DNA of 64,000 nt. Source: Marinobacterium lutimaris (lineage in GTDB: Bacteria > Pseudomonadota > Gammaproteobacteria > Pseudomonadales > Balneatricaceae). Position 1 is the stretch's first letter. Each line of letters begins with the position of its first letter. The translations under genes were made by a program, and so were the position numbers. The notes under the pieces are model-generated. The model searched no databases. It was given only the letters and a program-made list of their open reading frames with translations, and was not told the origin of the DNA. Positions 8,702-17,804 of this stretch are shown here, one piece after another. The stretch is from NCBI RefSeq assembly GCF_900108065.1, contig NZ_FNVQ01000003.1, forward strand, positions 310,001 to 374,000. Direction: 5' to 3'.

Positions 8702-9757
8702 ATGGAACAACGAAAACCAGTGATCACATACACGCACACAAGTCTGGAAGCAGCCGACGCGACTCTGAACAACCTTCTGGACCTGATCGTCGAAGGCACC
8801 TGGGACTGGAGCCGCTCATCCGGCGAAGTTAAACGCAGCCCCGGCTGGTACCGTATGCTTGGCTTTGAAGTGGGTGTGTTCCGGGAGGATGTGTTCACCT
8901 GGGAAAACCTGATTCACCCGGACGACTACCAGCGGGTGATGCAGAACTTCGAGCAGTTCACCTCGGGCCAGATCGACAACTACAGCATCGACTACCGCTG
9001 TAAAAAGTGCGACGGCAACTACCTCTGGATTACCGACAACGCCCAGATCATCGAGCGTGACCCGAATGGCGTCGTCACCCGGATTATCGGCGCGCACCTG
9101 GATATCCATGAGCGCAAAACAGCCCAGCTGGAGCTGTTCGAACAGAACCGCCTGCTGCGGGCAGACAATGTCACCCTGGAAAAGCTGATCACCCAGAAAG
9201 CCCGGGAGCTGGAGATCCGTAACCGGGAACTGCAGCAAAAGGTGCTGGAGATCGAGCTGATATCCAACACCGATCCGCTGACCCAGGTTCCCAACCGTAA
9301 AAAGTTTGAAGAAGAGCTGCTGAACGAAAAGTGCCGCTCCGACCGTTACGGCCATGAACTGTCGGTGGCGATGCTGGATATCGATCACTTTAAGAACATC
9401 AACGATACCTTCGGCCACGAAACCGGTGACCGGGTACTGAAAAAGCTCGCCGCGTTTGTCACCGAGAACATCCGCGAAATCGACTTTTTCGCGCGCTGGG
9501 GCGGTGAAGAGTTCGTGCTGATCTTTCCGGATGTGGGTCTCGAAGGCGCCGTCAGCTGCGCCCAAAAGCTGCGCCAGCTGATCGCCGAACACGAGCTTTA
9601 CCCGGGCTTCAAGATCACCTGCAGCTTCGGCGTCACCGCTTACCACAGCGGCGATTCGCTGGATGATCTGTTTTCACGCATCGACAACGCACTCTACGTG
9701 GCGAAAAACTCAGGTCGAGACCAGGTGGTCGAACTGCGGGCAAAAGCGCTTACCTAG
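8702..9757 (+). CDS. PAS-GGDEF diguanylate cyclase
   Basis: A 351-residue soluble protein. Residues about 15-140 form a PAS_3-type fold with a PAC tail (YRCKKCDGNYLWI, IIGAHLDIHERK), then a coiled-coil-like linker to about 190, then a GGDEF domain. The active site is GGEEF in RWGGEEFVLIF, and RxxD (REID) lies five residues before it, the classic inhibitory c-di-GMP site. So it should make c-di-GMP in response to a cytosolic PAS signal and be product-inhibited. It is monocistronic, and no membrane segment is seen. Confidence 0.93.
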   Translation: MEQRKPVITYTHTSLEAADATLNNLLDLIVEGTWDWSRSSGEVKRSPGWYRMLGFEVGVFREDVFTWENLIHPDDYQRVMQNFEQFTSGQIDNYSIDYRCKKCDGNYLWITDNAQIIERDPNGVVTRIIGAHLDIHERKTAQLELFEQNRLLRADNVTLEKLITQKARELEIRNRELQQKVLEIELISNTDPLTQVPNRKKFEEELLNEKCRSDRYGHELSVAMLDIDHFKNINDTFGHETGDRVLKKLAAFVTENIREIDFFARWGGEEFVLIFPDVGLEGAVSCAQKLRQLIAEHELYPGFKITCSFGVTAYHSGDSLDDLFSRIDNALYVAKNSGRDQVVELRAKALT

Positions 9758-10258
9758 CGCCGATAATGCCGGCATCAGCGGTAAAACCCCTCATTTAAGC
9801 CGCTATCAAGCCACTGCAGTATTCCTCACAAGTGCAGCGGAGATCCAATCTTGCGGTCCTTCTGCATAACCGCTGTGCAAAAAAGACCCAGATCCTCTTA
9901 ACGGGTGCCTCGCGCCCCCCGTATTAACAGGCTTTCCAACCATACCCGTCACAGCTGGCTGCCCCCCTGGCTGGCTAAAAATGCATCGATCTCAAACGAC
10001 GTTAACCGACCGTAAATATGAAGTCTATTTTTCGACGATTCTACAAATATCTTATTTTAAGAAAAATATTACTACATATTTTATTTTAAGCAGCCATATA
10101 AACTTATTTAAAAAACAAAAGCAGGTTATTAAAACTTCACAAAATCATGAAGTGATTATTTCATTTTTACTATTTAACAGATGGGGTGCCGCTCCTAACA
10201 TCCGGATAAAAACAACTATGCACTGATGATTTATCGCCCCGGATAGAGGATTAGAACC
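9758..10258. other. 501-base intergenic region with AT-rich core
   Basis: It lies between the GGDEF gene and the ureohydrolase operon. From about 10000 to 10215 the sequence becomes very AT-rich compared with everything around it. An open frame there (81 codons at 9981-10226) has no ribosome-binding site or recognisable protein character, so I do not call it. The region probably holds the operon promoter and perhaps an upstream regulatory tract. I searched by eye for guanidine riboswitch hallmarks and found none. Confidence 0.4.
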
Positions 10259-11209
10259 ATGGATACCCCCCTCAACCAACCTCAGGGTGGCAACGAAATG
10301 CCCCGCTTCGGCGGCCGCGCCACCATGTTGCGCCTGCCGTTTGCCGAAACCGCTGAGGGGCTGGATGCTGCCTTTATCGGCATTCCTCTTGATATCGGCA
10401 CCTCTCAGCGCGCCGGCACCCGCTACGGGCCGCGCCAGATCCGTGCCGAGTCCGTGATGATCCGTCCTTACAACATGGCCACGGGCGCCGCGCCGTTCGA
10501 CTCGCTGCAGGTGGCCGATATCGGCGATGTGCCGATCAACACCTATAACCTGCTGAAGTCCGTCGACATCATCGAGGACTACTACACCCAGCTGAACCCT
10601 CATTCGGTGATTCCGCTGACCCTCGGCGGCGACCACACCATCACGCTGCCGATCCTGCGCGCCATGGCGAAAAAGCATGGCCCCGTGGGGCTGATCCATG
10701 TCGATGCGCACACCGACACCAACGACAACATGTTCGGTGAGAAGATCGCCCACGGCACCACCTTCCGCCGCGCCGTCGAAGAAGGCCTGCTCGACTGCAA
10801 CCGCGTGGTGCAGATCGGCCAGCGCGCCCAGGGTTACTCCGCCAACGACTTCAGATGGGGAGAGAGCCAGGGTTTCCGCCTGTTCACCGCCGAGCAGTGC
10901 TGGCATAAGTCCCTCGCTCCGCTGATGCAAGAGATCAGCCAGCTGATGGGTGAAGGCCCGGTCTATCTCTCCTTCGATATCGATGGTATCGACCCGGCCT
11001 GGGCGCCGGGCACCGGCACCCCGGAAGTAGGTGGCCTGACCTCGATCCAGGCGCTGGAAATTGTCCGCGGCTGCAAGGGCCTCAACCTGGTCGGCGCCGA
11101 TCTGGTTGAGGTTTCACCGCCCTACGATCTGAGCGGAAACACCTCTCAGCTGGGCGCCAACCTGCTTTACGAAATGCTCTGCGTTCTGCCCGGCGTTACT
11201 TATAAGTAG
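10259..11209 (+). CDS. ureohydrolase, guanidinobutyrase-like (agmatinase family)
   Basis: A 316-residue binuclear-metal ureohydrolase that would release urea from a guanidino compound. Metal-binding motifs are GGDHTI, DAHTD and SFDIDGIDP. The segments GGNEMPRFGG and RAESVMIRPYNMATGAAP closely resemble Pseudomonas GbuA (4-guanidinobutyrase) rather than classical agmatinase, so 4-guanidinobutyrate or a relative is the best substrate guess. It heads an operon with an NCS1 permease, an aldehyde dehydrogenase and an Fe-type alcohol dehydrogenase; a stem-loop follows the stop codon. The start ATG has AGGATTAG upstream. Confidence 0.88.
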   Translation: MDTPLNQPQGGNEMPRFGGRATMLRLPFAETAEGLDAAFIGIPLDIGTSQRAGTRYGPRQIRAESVMIRPYNMATGAAPFDSLQVADIGDVPINTYNLLKSVDIIEDYYTQLNPHSVIPLTLGGDHTITLPILRAMAKKHGPVGLIHVDAHTDTNDNMFGEKIAHGTTFRRAVEEGLLDCNRVVQIGQRAQGYSANDFRWGESQGFRLFTAEQCWHKSLAPLMQEISQLMGEGPVYLSFDIDGIDPAWAPGTGTPEVGGLTSIQALEIVRGCKGLNLVGADLVEVSPPYDLSGNTSQLGANLLYEMLCVLPGVTYK

Positions 11210-11247
11210 AGCTACACCTAAAGCTACAAGCAACGCCAAAGCCATGC

Positions 11248-11279
11248 ACAGGTCGGTCGCCACAGAAGCGACCACCTGT
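11248..11279 (+). other. intercistronic stem-loop after the ureohydrolase gene
   Basis: ACAGGTCGGTCGC at 11248-11260 pairs with GCGACCACCTGT at 11268-11279 with one bulged C and a 7-base loop. There is no T tract, so it is more likely an mRNA-stabilising or partial-termination structure between the ureohydrolase and permease genes than a full terminator. Confidence 0.55.
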
Positions 11280-11355
11280 TCAGCCGCTTACAAAGCTGCA
11301 AGACCTCTCGAATGCGAAAAACAATAAAACATTAAACGTGCATGGAGTTTTAAAA

Positions 11356-12702
11356 ATGGAAATACATAGCGGACACGATACGATCCTCCCCACCAGTGCG
11401 GAAGACCGTAATCTGGGGCTTCTGGGAACCATTTTTCTCTGGACCGCCGCCACGCTGGTGACTCCGACCATCATGACGGGACAGATGTTCATCCCGGACG
11501 TCACCCCCTACTCCGCCTTTATGACGGTGCTGATCGGCTCCATCCTGGGCTGTATCGCGCTGGCATCCGTGGCGATTATCGGCACAAAAACCGGCCTGCC
11601 GACCTTTGTTATTGCCCGCTCAACTTACGGCTATCACGGCTCTAAAATCTTTGCTGCCCTCAACGTGGTCATACTTGCAGGCTGGTCTCTTATTCAGGGT
11701 TACCTCGGTGCGATGGCCCTTAATAAAGTGACCAGCTTGGTGTTCGGCCTGGATAATATCGTACTGTGTATTTTTATTACCCAGGGCCTGGTGATGGTGA
11801 TCACCATTCTCGGCCACTCCGGCATCCAGAAGATAGAGGGCGTCGCCTCCTCGCTGATGCTGATCATGGCGCTGTCGGTGACCTACAAACTGCTGAGTGA
11901 ACACGGCCTGACCGAGGTTAAAAACCTGCCGCTGTCCGATACACCGAGCCTCACCCTGGCGATCGTATTCGATATCGTGCTGGCCACCGCGTTCTCCTGG
12001 ATCACTCTGCCCTGCGACTACAACCGCTACTGCAAGAGCAAGAAAGTCAGCGGCATCGGCATCGTCAGCGGCTACATGCTAGGCACCATCATCGCCATGG
12101 GCCTGGGTATTCTCGTCGGTGCGTTCTCCATCATCGGCGGCCACACCCCGACCTATGACCCGGCGGATATCATGCAGGGCAAATATGTCGCCCTGGGCTC
12201 GCTGGTGATGTTCCTCTCCGTGGTCACCACCAACATCATGAGCCTGTACAGCGTATCGATGAGCAGCATGTCCGTACTGCCGAAGTTGCGCTTCCCGGTG
12301 GCCGTGCTGTTCTGGGGTATTTTGATCATCCTTGGCACCCTGCTGCAGGAGATGCTACTGGCCTCCTTCTTTGACTGGGTTCTGCTGGTAGGCGCGCTGA
12401 TGATTCCGGTGTTTGCGATCATCATTACCGACTACTACCTGATCAATAACCGCACCCTTAACGACAGCTCCGTTAACTACACCTCCGTTAACAACAAGGC
12501 TGGCCAGGGTCTGGATTTCAATATCATCGCCCTGATCACCTACGTGCTCAGTGCCGTGTTTGCGATCTACTTCACCTATTCAGCCCCGCTGGAGATCGGC
12601 TCAACCGCACTGACCTTCGTTTTTGCAGCCACGGTCTATTTCGTGCTGACCAAGCTGTTCGGTGCGCGCAACAGCCAGAACCTTTCAACCGCACAACTAT
12701 AA
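11356..12702 (+). CDS. NCS1-family (CodB-like) permease
   Basis: A 448-residue transporter of the nucleobase-cation symport-1 family with about twelve membrane helices. STYGYHGSKIFAALNVV and the cluster WITLPCDYNRYCKSKK match cytosine permease CodB-like members. I start it at ATG 11356, since GGAG lies 8 bases upstream at 11344-11347, rather than at an in-frame GTG at 11338. Its place between a ureohydrolase and two dehydrogenases suggests it imports the guanidino substrate, although NCS1 proteins are better known for purines, pyrimidines and hydantoins. Confidence 0.88.
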   Translation: MEIHSGHDTILPTSAEDRNLGLLGTIFLWTAATLVTPTIMTGQMFIPDVTPYSAFMTVLIGSILGCIALASVAIIGTKTGLPTFVIARSTYGYHGSKIFAALNVVILAGWSLIQGYLGAMALNKVTSLVFGLDNIVLCIFITQGLVMVITILGHSGIQKIEGVASSLMLIMALSVTYKLLSEHGLTEVKNLPLSDTPSLTLAIVFDIVLATAFSWITLPCDYNRYCKSKKVSGIGIVSGYMLGTIIAMGLGILVGAFSIIGGHTPTYDPADIMQGKYVALGSLVMFLSVVTTNIMSLYSVSMSSMSVLPKLRFPVAVLFWGILIILGTLLQEMLLASFFDWVLLVGALMIPVFAIIITDYYLINNRTLNDSSVNYTSVNNKAGQGLDFNIIALITYVLSAVFAIYFTYSAPLEIGSTALTFVFAATVYFVLTKLFGARNSQNLSTAQL

Positions 12703-12715
12703 AACCCGGTTAACT

Positions 12716-14155
12716 ATGACTCGTATCGAAAACTACATCGCAGGGGAAGCGAAGCCGGTAAAGGCCTACGCTCCCTCGTTTAATCCCTACAACCAGGAAA
12801 CCATCGCCGAGTATCCCCTGTCCGGTGCGGCCGATGTGGATAACGCCGTCGCCAGCGCCAACCGTGCGCTACGCGACTGGCGCCGGCTGTCATTCCGCCA
12901 GCGCGGCGAATACCTGGACAAGATCGCTAGTGAGATCGAGCAGCGCTCCGAAGCCATCGCCCAGGCAATTACCCTGAGCGGCGGCAAGCCGATCTCCGAG
13001 GCGCGCTTTGATGTGCTGGATTCCATCGACTGCTACCGCTACTACGCCAAACTGGCGCGAGCGCAGGACTCGCAGCAGAACGCCGTGGTCGAGACCGAGG
13101 CTGACGACCTCTCCAGCCGCACCCGCCGCGAGCCGGTCGGCGTAGTCGCGCTGATTACGCCCTGGAACTTCCCCACGGTGACCACCTCCTGGAAGCTGGC
13201 CCCTGCGCTGGCGGCCGGTTGCACCGTGGTGCTCAAGCCGTCGGAGATCACACCGCTGCCGGAGTCTTACCTGGCGGAGATCTGCGCCGCGGTCGACCTG
13301 CCCGCCGGTGTCGTCAACATCACCTACGGTGCCGGTGAGACCGGCGCCGAGCTGGTGCGCCACCCGGATGTACGCAAGGTATCGTTCACCGGAAGCACCG
13401 AAACCGGTGGCCGTATCGCGGCTGCCGTGGCGGCTGATATCAAGAACCTGAGCCTGGAACTGGGCGGCAAGTCCTCGATTATCGTCTGCGAAGATGCAGA
13501 CCTTGAGCTGGCCACCTCCGCCGTGATCGGCGGCATCTTCTTCAACAACGGCCAGATCTGCTCGGCGACTTCACGTCTGCTGGTGCACGAATCGATCGCG
13601 CCGGCCCTGCTGGAACGCCTGGCCGCCGAAGTGGCCGGCATGAAGCCCTCCGACCCGAGCGCTGAGGACGCCGTGCTCGGCCCGCTCGCCTGCAAGGCGC
13701 AGTTCGATAAAGTGAGCTCCTACCTGCAGATCGCTAAAGAGGAAGGCCTTAATGCACTCACCGGTGGCGGCACCTTCGCTCACCCGAGCTGCGAACTGAT
13801 GATCGAGCCCACCATCTACACCGATGTACCGGCGAGCAGCCGCCTTTGGAACGAAGAGATCTTTGGCCCGGTGCTCTGCTGCCGCATCTTCGGCAGCGAT
13901 GAAGAGGCGATCCGCGAAGCCAACAACTGCGAATACGGCCTCGCCGCCACGATAATCAGCAGCGATGAAACGCGTGCCGACAACCTCGCCTTTGAGCTGG
14001 AAGCGGGCCATATCTGGATCAACACAGACCAGCGCGTACTGGCGGAAACCAGCTGGGGCGGTATGAAAAAAAGCGGTATCGGCCGCGAGCTGGGCCCCTG
14101 GGGCCTGGCCGCGTTCACCGAGATCAAGCACATCACCAAGCCGTCGGGAGTCTGA
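12716..14155 (+). CDS. NAD(P)-dependent aldehyde dehydrogenase
   Basis: A 479-residue aldehyde dehydrogenase. The catalytic cysteine lies in NNGQICSATSRL and the general-base glutamate in LELGGKSS; the cofactor site includes FTGSTETGG and the N-terminal part TPWNFPT. It is most like betaine-aldehyde and aminoaldehyde dehydrogenases. The start is ATG 12716, 13 bases after the permease stop codon; an upstream in-frame start would run into the permease. Within this operon it likely oxidises an amino- or guanidino-aldehyde to the acid. The exact substrate is inferred only. Confidence 0.92.
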   Translation: MTRIENYIAGEAKPVKAYAPSFNPYNQETIAEYPLSGAADVDNAVASANRALRDWRRLSFRQRGEYLDKIASEIEQRSEAIAQAITLSGGKPISEARFDVLDSIDCYRYYAKLARAQDSQQNAVVETEADDLSSRTRREPVGVVALITPWNFPTVTTSWKLAPALAAGCTVVLKPSEITPLPESYLAEICAAVDLPAGVVNITYGAGETGAELVRHPDVRKVSFTGSTETGGRIAAAVAADIKNLSLELGGKSSIIVCEDADLELATSAVIGGIFFNNGQICSATSRLLVHESIAPALLERLAAEVAGMKPSDPSAEDAVLGPLACKAQFDKVSSYLQIAKEEGLNALTGGGTFAHPSCELMIEPTIYTDVPASSRLWNEEIFGPVLCCRIFGSDEEAIREANNCEYGLAATIISSDETRADNLAFELEAGHIWINTDQRVLAETSWGGMKKSGIGRELGPWGLAAFTEIKHITKPSGV

Positions 14156-14156
14156 G

Positions 14157-15344
14157 ATGACCTATCCGCTACTCAATGACTGGAGCGCCTATGTACCGCC
14201 CGTACACTTTGGTGCGGGCCGCAGCGCTGAAACCGCCGAGCTGCTTAAAGCCAAGGGGCTGCAGAACCTGCTGGTCGTCACCGACCCGGGCGTTCGCAGC
14301 CAGCCGTTCTTCGACAGCTTTATCGCGTCCCTGGATCAGCAGAACGTAAAGCTGAGCCTGTTCAGCGATATCCGCAGCAACCCCACCTCCGATAGCGTCA
14401 CCGCCTGCGCCGAGGCCTATCGCGCCAACGGCTGCGACGGCATTGTCGCCATCGGTGGCGGCAGCGCCATCGACGTGGCCAAGGCGGTCTCACTGACCGC
14501 CAATAACGGCATCAGCCTCTGGGAGTTCTGTCAGCTGGAAAACCCGGACCGGCTGCCGAAGGTGGAAGGCGAGAACTTCTTTGTGCCGCTGATGATCATC
14601 CCGACCACCGCGGGCACAGGGTCTGAGCTGTCCGGCAGTTTCTGCGTAATCACCGATACCGAAACCCATCGCAAGCGGGTAGCGTTTCACACGGAGCACT
14701 TCCCCTTTGCGATCATCGATGACCCGCAGTTGCTCACCGGCCTGCCGGCGAACCTGACAGCCTGGACCGGCATGGATGCGCTGACCCACGCGCTGGAAGC
14801 CTACGCGGCGCCCTCTTACAACCCATTGTGCGATGGCATAGCGCTGGAGGCGATCCGCCTGTGCGAACAGTGGCTGGAGCCTAGTTTCAAGGATGGCCAC
14901 AACGCCGAAGCCCGTGCCCATATGATGTCTGCATCGAGCATCGCGGCGGTGGCATTCAGCTCGAAGGGGCTCGGTGCCGTGCACTCCATGGCGCATGCGG
15001 TAGGTGCACTGTTCGATACTCACCATGGTCTGGCCAACGCGGTACTGCTGCCCTACGTGCTGGAGCACAACAAGGGCGCTATCGAAGAGAAGCTGACCAC
15101 CGTGGCCAGGCTGCTGGATCTGGAACAGCGCTCCGCCGACGGCGTGATCGCCTGGCTGCTGCAGTTGCGCAAGTCGCTGTCGATTCCGCATACCCTGGCG
15201 GAGCTAGGCATCGAGCGCAGCACCCTGGCAGAGATCGCCCAGGCCTCCTTCCAGGATGCCGAGCATCAGACCAACCCGGTCGAGATGACAGAGGCGGACT
15301 TTATGGCCATCGCCGAGCGCGCCTTCGACGGCTACGTCTGTTAA
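14157..15344 (+). CDS. iron-containing alcohol dehydrogenase
   Basis: A 395-residue group III (iron-dependent) alcohol dehydrogenase. The NAD-binding signature GGGSAIDVAK, then PTTAGTGSE, DALTHALEAY and the metal-binding HSMAHAVGALFDTHHG are all present, so the enzyme should be active. It begins 1 base after the aldehyde dehydrogenase stop codon and is translationally coupled to it. Together they could take an amino or guanidino alcohol to an acid; the enzyme could equally work as a 4-hydroxybutyrate or 1,3-propanediol dehydrogenase. A strong terminator follows. Confidence 0.92.
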   Translation: MTYPLLNDWSAYVPPVHFGAGRSAETAELLKAKGLQNLLVVTDPGVRSQPFFDSFIASLDQQNVKLSLFSDIRSNPTSDSVTACAEAYRANGCDGIVAIGGGSAIDVAKAVSLTANNGISLWEFCQLENPDRLPKVEGENFFVPLMIIPTTAGTGSELSGSFCVITDTETHRKRVAFHTEHFPFAIIDDPQLLTGLPANLTAWTGMDALTHALEAYAAPSYNPLCDGIALEAIRLCEQWLEPSFKDGHNAEARAHMMSASSIAAVAFSSKGLGAVHSMAHAVGALFDTHHGLANAVLLPYVLEHNKGAIEEKLTTVARLLDLEQRSADGVIAWLLQLRKSLSIPHTLAELGIERSTLAEIAQASFQDAEHQTNPVEMTEADFMAIAERAFDGYVC

Positions 15345-15362
15345 TGCCGAGCCGGTAACGCT

Positions 15363-15401
15363 AGACAAGCCCCTTACCACAGAATCCTAAGGGGCTTGTC
15401 T
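15363..15401. terminator. bidirectional rho-independent terminator
   Basis: AGACAAGCCCCTTA (15363-15376) pairs perfectly with TAAGGGGCTTGTCT (15388-15401), an 11-base loop between, followed by TTCT. It ends the ureohydrolase operon and also serves the convergent LysR gene. Confidence 0.8.
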
Positions 15402-15430
15402 TCTATCTGCCGTAGCGGCCTTAGCCCCAT

Positions 15431-16342
15431 TTACAGCGTGCCCGGCCCTTCCATCTTCTCCAGCAGATAATCGATAAACACCCGCACCCGTGCCGGCATC
15501 GTTTTGCCGCCGATAAACACCGCGTGAATCGCCTCGGTATCGCCGGGATTGTACTCATCAAGCAGACTGACCAGCCGCCCGGACGCCAGCTCCGGCCCGA
15601 TATGAAAATCGCCCAGCCGGGTGATTCCCACCCCCTGTAGCGCCAGCTGCACCAGCGTCTCGCCGTTGTTGGCGTGGGCGTTGCCATCCACCGGCAGCAT
15701 GATCTCTTCGCCATCCACCCGGAACGGCCAGCCCGGCTCGATCCGTTTGAAGCTGAAGTCCATGCAGTTATGGTTCAGCAGATCCTGGGGCTCTCGCGGA
15801 TAGCCATGCTTTTTAAGATACTCCGGCGAGGCCACCACCGAACGCCCGGTTTCTCCCAATCGACGGGCGCTAAGCAGGCTGTCGGGCAGCGGCCCAAAGC
15901 GGATCGCCACATCGATATGTCCACCCTCCACATCGGAGACCTCATCACTGAGGTGCATATCCACGGTGATATCGGGGTAGCGGGCGAGAAACTCCGGAAT
16001 CAGCGGCACTATATAAAGTCGCCCGTGCGCCACCGCCGCGCTAACGCGTACCAGCCCCTTGGGGCTGCCCCGGTCGGCGATGGCGGTTTCCGTCTCGTTA
16101 AGGTCTGCCAGAATCCGCCGCGCCGCCAGAGCGTAATCCTCCCCTTCCCGGGTCAGACGCAGGCTGCGCGTGGTGCGCACCACCAGCTGCACACCCAGGC
16201 GCTGCTCGATACGACTGACCAAGCGGCTCACTGCCGAGGGAGTCAGCCCCGACTCGCGAGCAGCACCGCTGAACGACCCGGCGCAGGCAACGGCCAGGAA
16301 GGTCTCCATCTCGGCGGTGCGGTCTGTTCTTCTGTTTTCCAT
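15431..16342 (-). CDS. LysR-family transcriptional regulator
   Basis: A 303-residue LysR regulator of full length. The helix-turn-helix covers residues about 13-70 (GSFSGAARESGLTPSAVSRL), and the effector-binding domain covers about 100-295 (VRVSAAVAHGRLYIVP). It is divergent from an AraJ-like MFS gene 192 bases away, the usual arrangement when a LysR protein controls an exporter, so that is its most likely target. It is convergent with the Fe-alcohol dehydrogenase and probably not its regulator. Confidence 0.9.
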   Translation of the reverse strand: MENRRTDRTAEMETFLAVACAGSFSGAARESGLTPSAVSRLVSRIEQRLGVQLVVRTTRSLRLTREGEDYALAARRILADLNETETAIADRGSPKGLVRVSAAVAHGRLYIVPLIPEFLARYPDITVDMHLSDEVSDVEGGHIDVAIRFGPLPDSLLSARRLGETGRSVVASPEYLKKHGYPREPQDLLNHNCMDFSFKRIEPGWPFRVDGEEIMLPVDGNAHANNGETLVQLALQGVGITRLGDFHIGPELASGRLVSLLDEYNPGDTEAIHAVFIGGKTMPARVRVFIDYLLEKMEGPGTL

Positions 16343-16534
16343 TGATGGTTCTCACGGGCAAGACAGGCAAAGGGTTAACAAGCCTTGAGTCTAATGACTC
16401 TGTCATCCTGCTGCGACCGCCGCAACCGCTTTATTTATGAATTCAATGCACAGCTGGTTGGCATCAGCACCGGATTATCAGTCTTGTTGCGATGCAGTAT
16501 ATTCCCCACATGTAAAAACCTTGGAGAAAACCTG

Positions 16535-17710
16535 ATGAAACTAAACCTGCCCCTGATGGCACTGGCGCTGGGTGCCTTCGGTATCGGAGTGACCGAATTC
16601 TCGCCCATGGGCATGCTGTCGATCATTGCCGGTGACCTGGATGTGAGCATCCCCACCGCCGGCATGCTGATCAGCGCCTACGCTTTCGGTGTGGTGGTCG
16701 GCGCGCCGATCATGACGCTGGGCTTTGCGAAAATGTCGCGCCGCAGTCTTCTGCTGCTGGCGATGAGCCTGTTCACTATCGGCAACCTGATCTCGGCGCT
16801 GTCCGACAGCTACGGCACCCTGCTGCTGGGCCGTATCGTCACCTCGTTCAACCACGGCGCCTTCTTCGGTGTCGGCGCTGTGGTCGCCACCCAGCTGGTA
16901 CCGCCGGAGAAGCGTGCCGGCGCCGTGGCCGCCATGTTCTCCGGCCTCACCATCGCCAATATCGGCGGTGTGCCCCTGGCCACCTATGTGGGTGAAACTC
17001 TGGGCTGGCGTAGCGCCTTTATGGGGATGACCGTGATCGGCCTGATCACCATGCTGGCCCTGCGCGCTTCCATGCCGAAACTGGCCGTGGATGGCCAGAC
17101 CACCATCGCCAATGAGATCCGTGTGCTCGGCAAAAGCTCGGTGCTGTTCGCGCTGCTGCTCACGGTGGTTGGCTCCAGCTCCATGTTCACAGTGTTCAGC
17201 TATATCGCGCCGATCTTGCAGGATGAAACCCGCGTCGGCACCCTGTTCGTTACCAGCATGCTGGTGCTCTACGGCCTGGGCCTTGCGGTGGGTAACATGC
17301 TCTCTGGCCGTTTTGCCGACCGCAACCTGACCGGCACCCTGGTGATCTCCATGCTGGCCACGGTGATCCTGCTGACGGTCTTTGCCGCCACCATGCAGAA
17401 CATGCTGATCGTGCCGCCGCTGATCTTCTTCTGGGGTATAGCCAGCTTCGCCGTGGTACCGCCGCTGCAGGCGCTGGTGGTATCCGAAGCCAGCGATGCA
17501 CCGAATCTCGCCTCTGCCATGAACATCGCCGCCTTCAACCTGGGTAACGCCACCGGTGCTGCCCTGGGCGGAGCAGTGATTCACCTGGGGCTGGGCCTGC
17601 CCAGCGTGGCGCTGGCCGGTGCCGCCACCTCAGCGGCGGGACTGGTACTGGTATTGATGTTCCAGAAACACAAGAAGGCACAGGGAGAGGAGCTGGTAGG
17701 CGCGAGCTAA
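16535..17710 (+). CDS. MFS exporter, AraJ/Bcr-like
   Basis: A 391-residue major facilitator of the drug/sugar efflux (DHA1) type with twelve predicted helices. GVTEFSPMGML near the N-terminus, and a loop between helices 2 and 3 (AKMSRRSLLLL) match AraJ/YdhP-like exporters. I start it at ATG 16535, with GGAG at 16523-16526 eight bases upstream, rather than fifty codons earlier at a frame-open position with no ribosome-binding site. Regulation by the divergent LysR gene is likely. The substrate is unknown. Confidence 0.88.
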   Translation: MKLNLPLMALALGAFGIGVTEFSPMGMLSIIAGDLDVSIPTAGMLISAYAFGVVVGAPIMTLGFAKMSRRSLLLLAMSLFTIGNLISALSDSYGTLLLGRIVTSFNHGAFFGVGAVVATQLVPPEKRAGAVAAMFSGLTIANIGGVPLATYVGETLGWRSAFMGMTVIGLITMLALRASMPKLAVDGQTTIANEIRVLGKSSVLFALLLTVVGSSSMFTVFSYIAPILQDETRVGTLFVTSMLVLYGLGLAVGNMLSGRFADRNLTGTLVISMLATVILLTVFAATMQNMLIVPPLIFFWGIASFAVVPPLQALVVSEASDAPNLASAMNIAAFNLGNATGAALGGAVIHLGLGLPSVALAGAATSAAGLVLVLMFQKHKKAQGEELVGAS

Positions 17711-17737
17711 GCCTTACCTTTCACTCGCCCCAAAACG

Positions 17738-17765
17738 AACAAAGCAGCCAGATGGCTGCTTTGTT
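17738..17765. terminator. rho-independent terminator
   Basis: AACAAAGCAGCC (17738-17749) pairs with GGCTGCTTTGTT (17754-17765) around AGAT, followed by TTT. The stem is almost identical to the terminator at 24611-24636. It separates the MFS gene from the convergent LysR gene. Confidence 0.85.
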
Positions 17766-17804
17766 TTTGCCTGTACGGCCAACACTTTTAAGCAACACCA
17801 ATAC

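Noticed and set aside
9981-10226. 81-codon frame in the AT-rich tract before the ureohydrolase gene
   Set aside because: No Shine-Dalgarno site, no recognisable protein character, and it owes its length to AT-rich sequence with chance lack of stops.
9758-10258. guanidine riboswitch upstream of the ureohydrolase operon
   Set aside because: The function made it plausible, but I could not find the conserved ykkC, mini-ykkC or guanidine-III sequence marks by eye.
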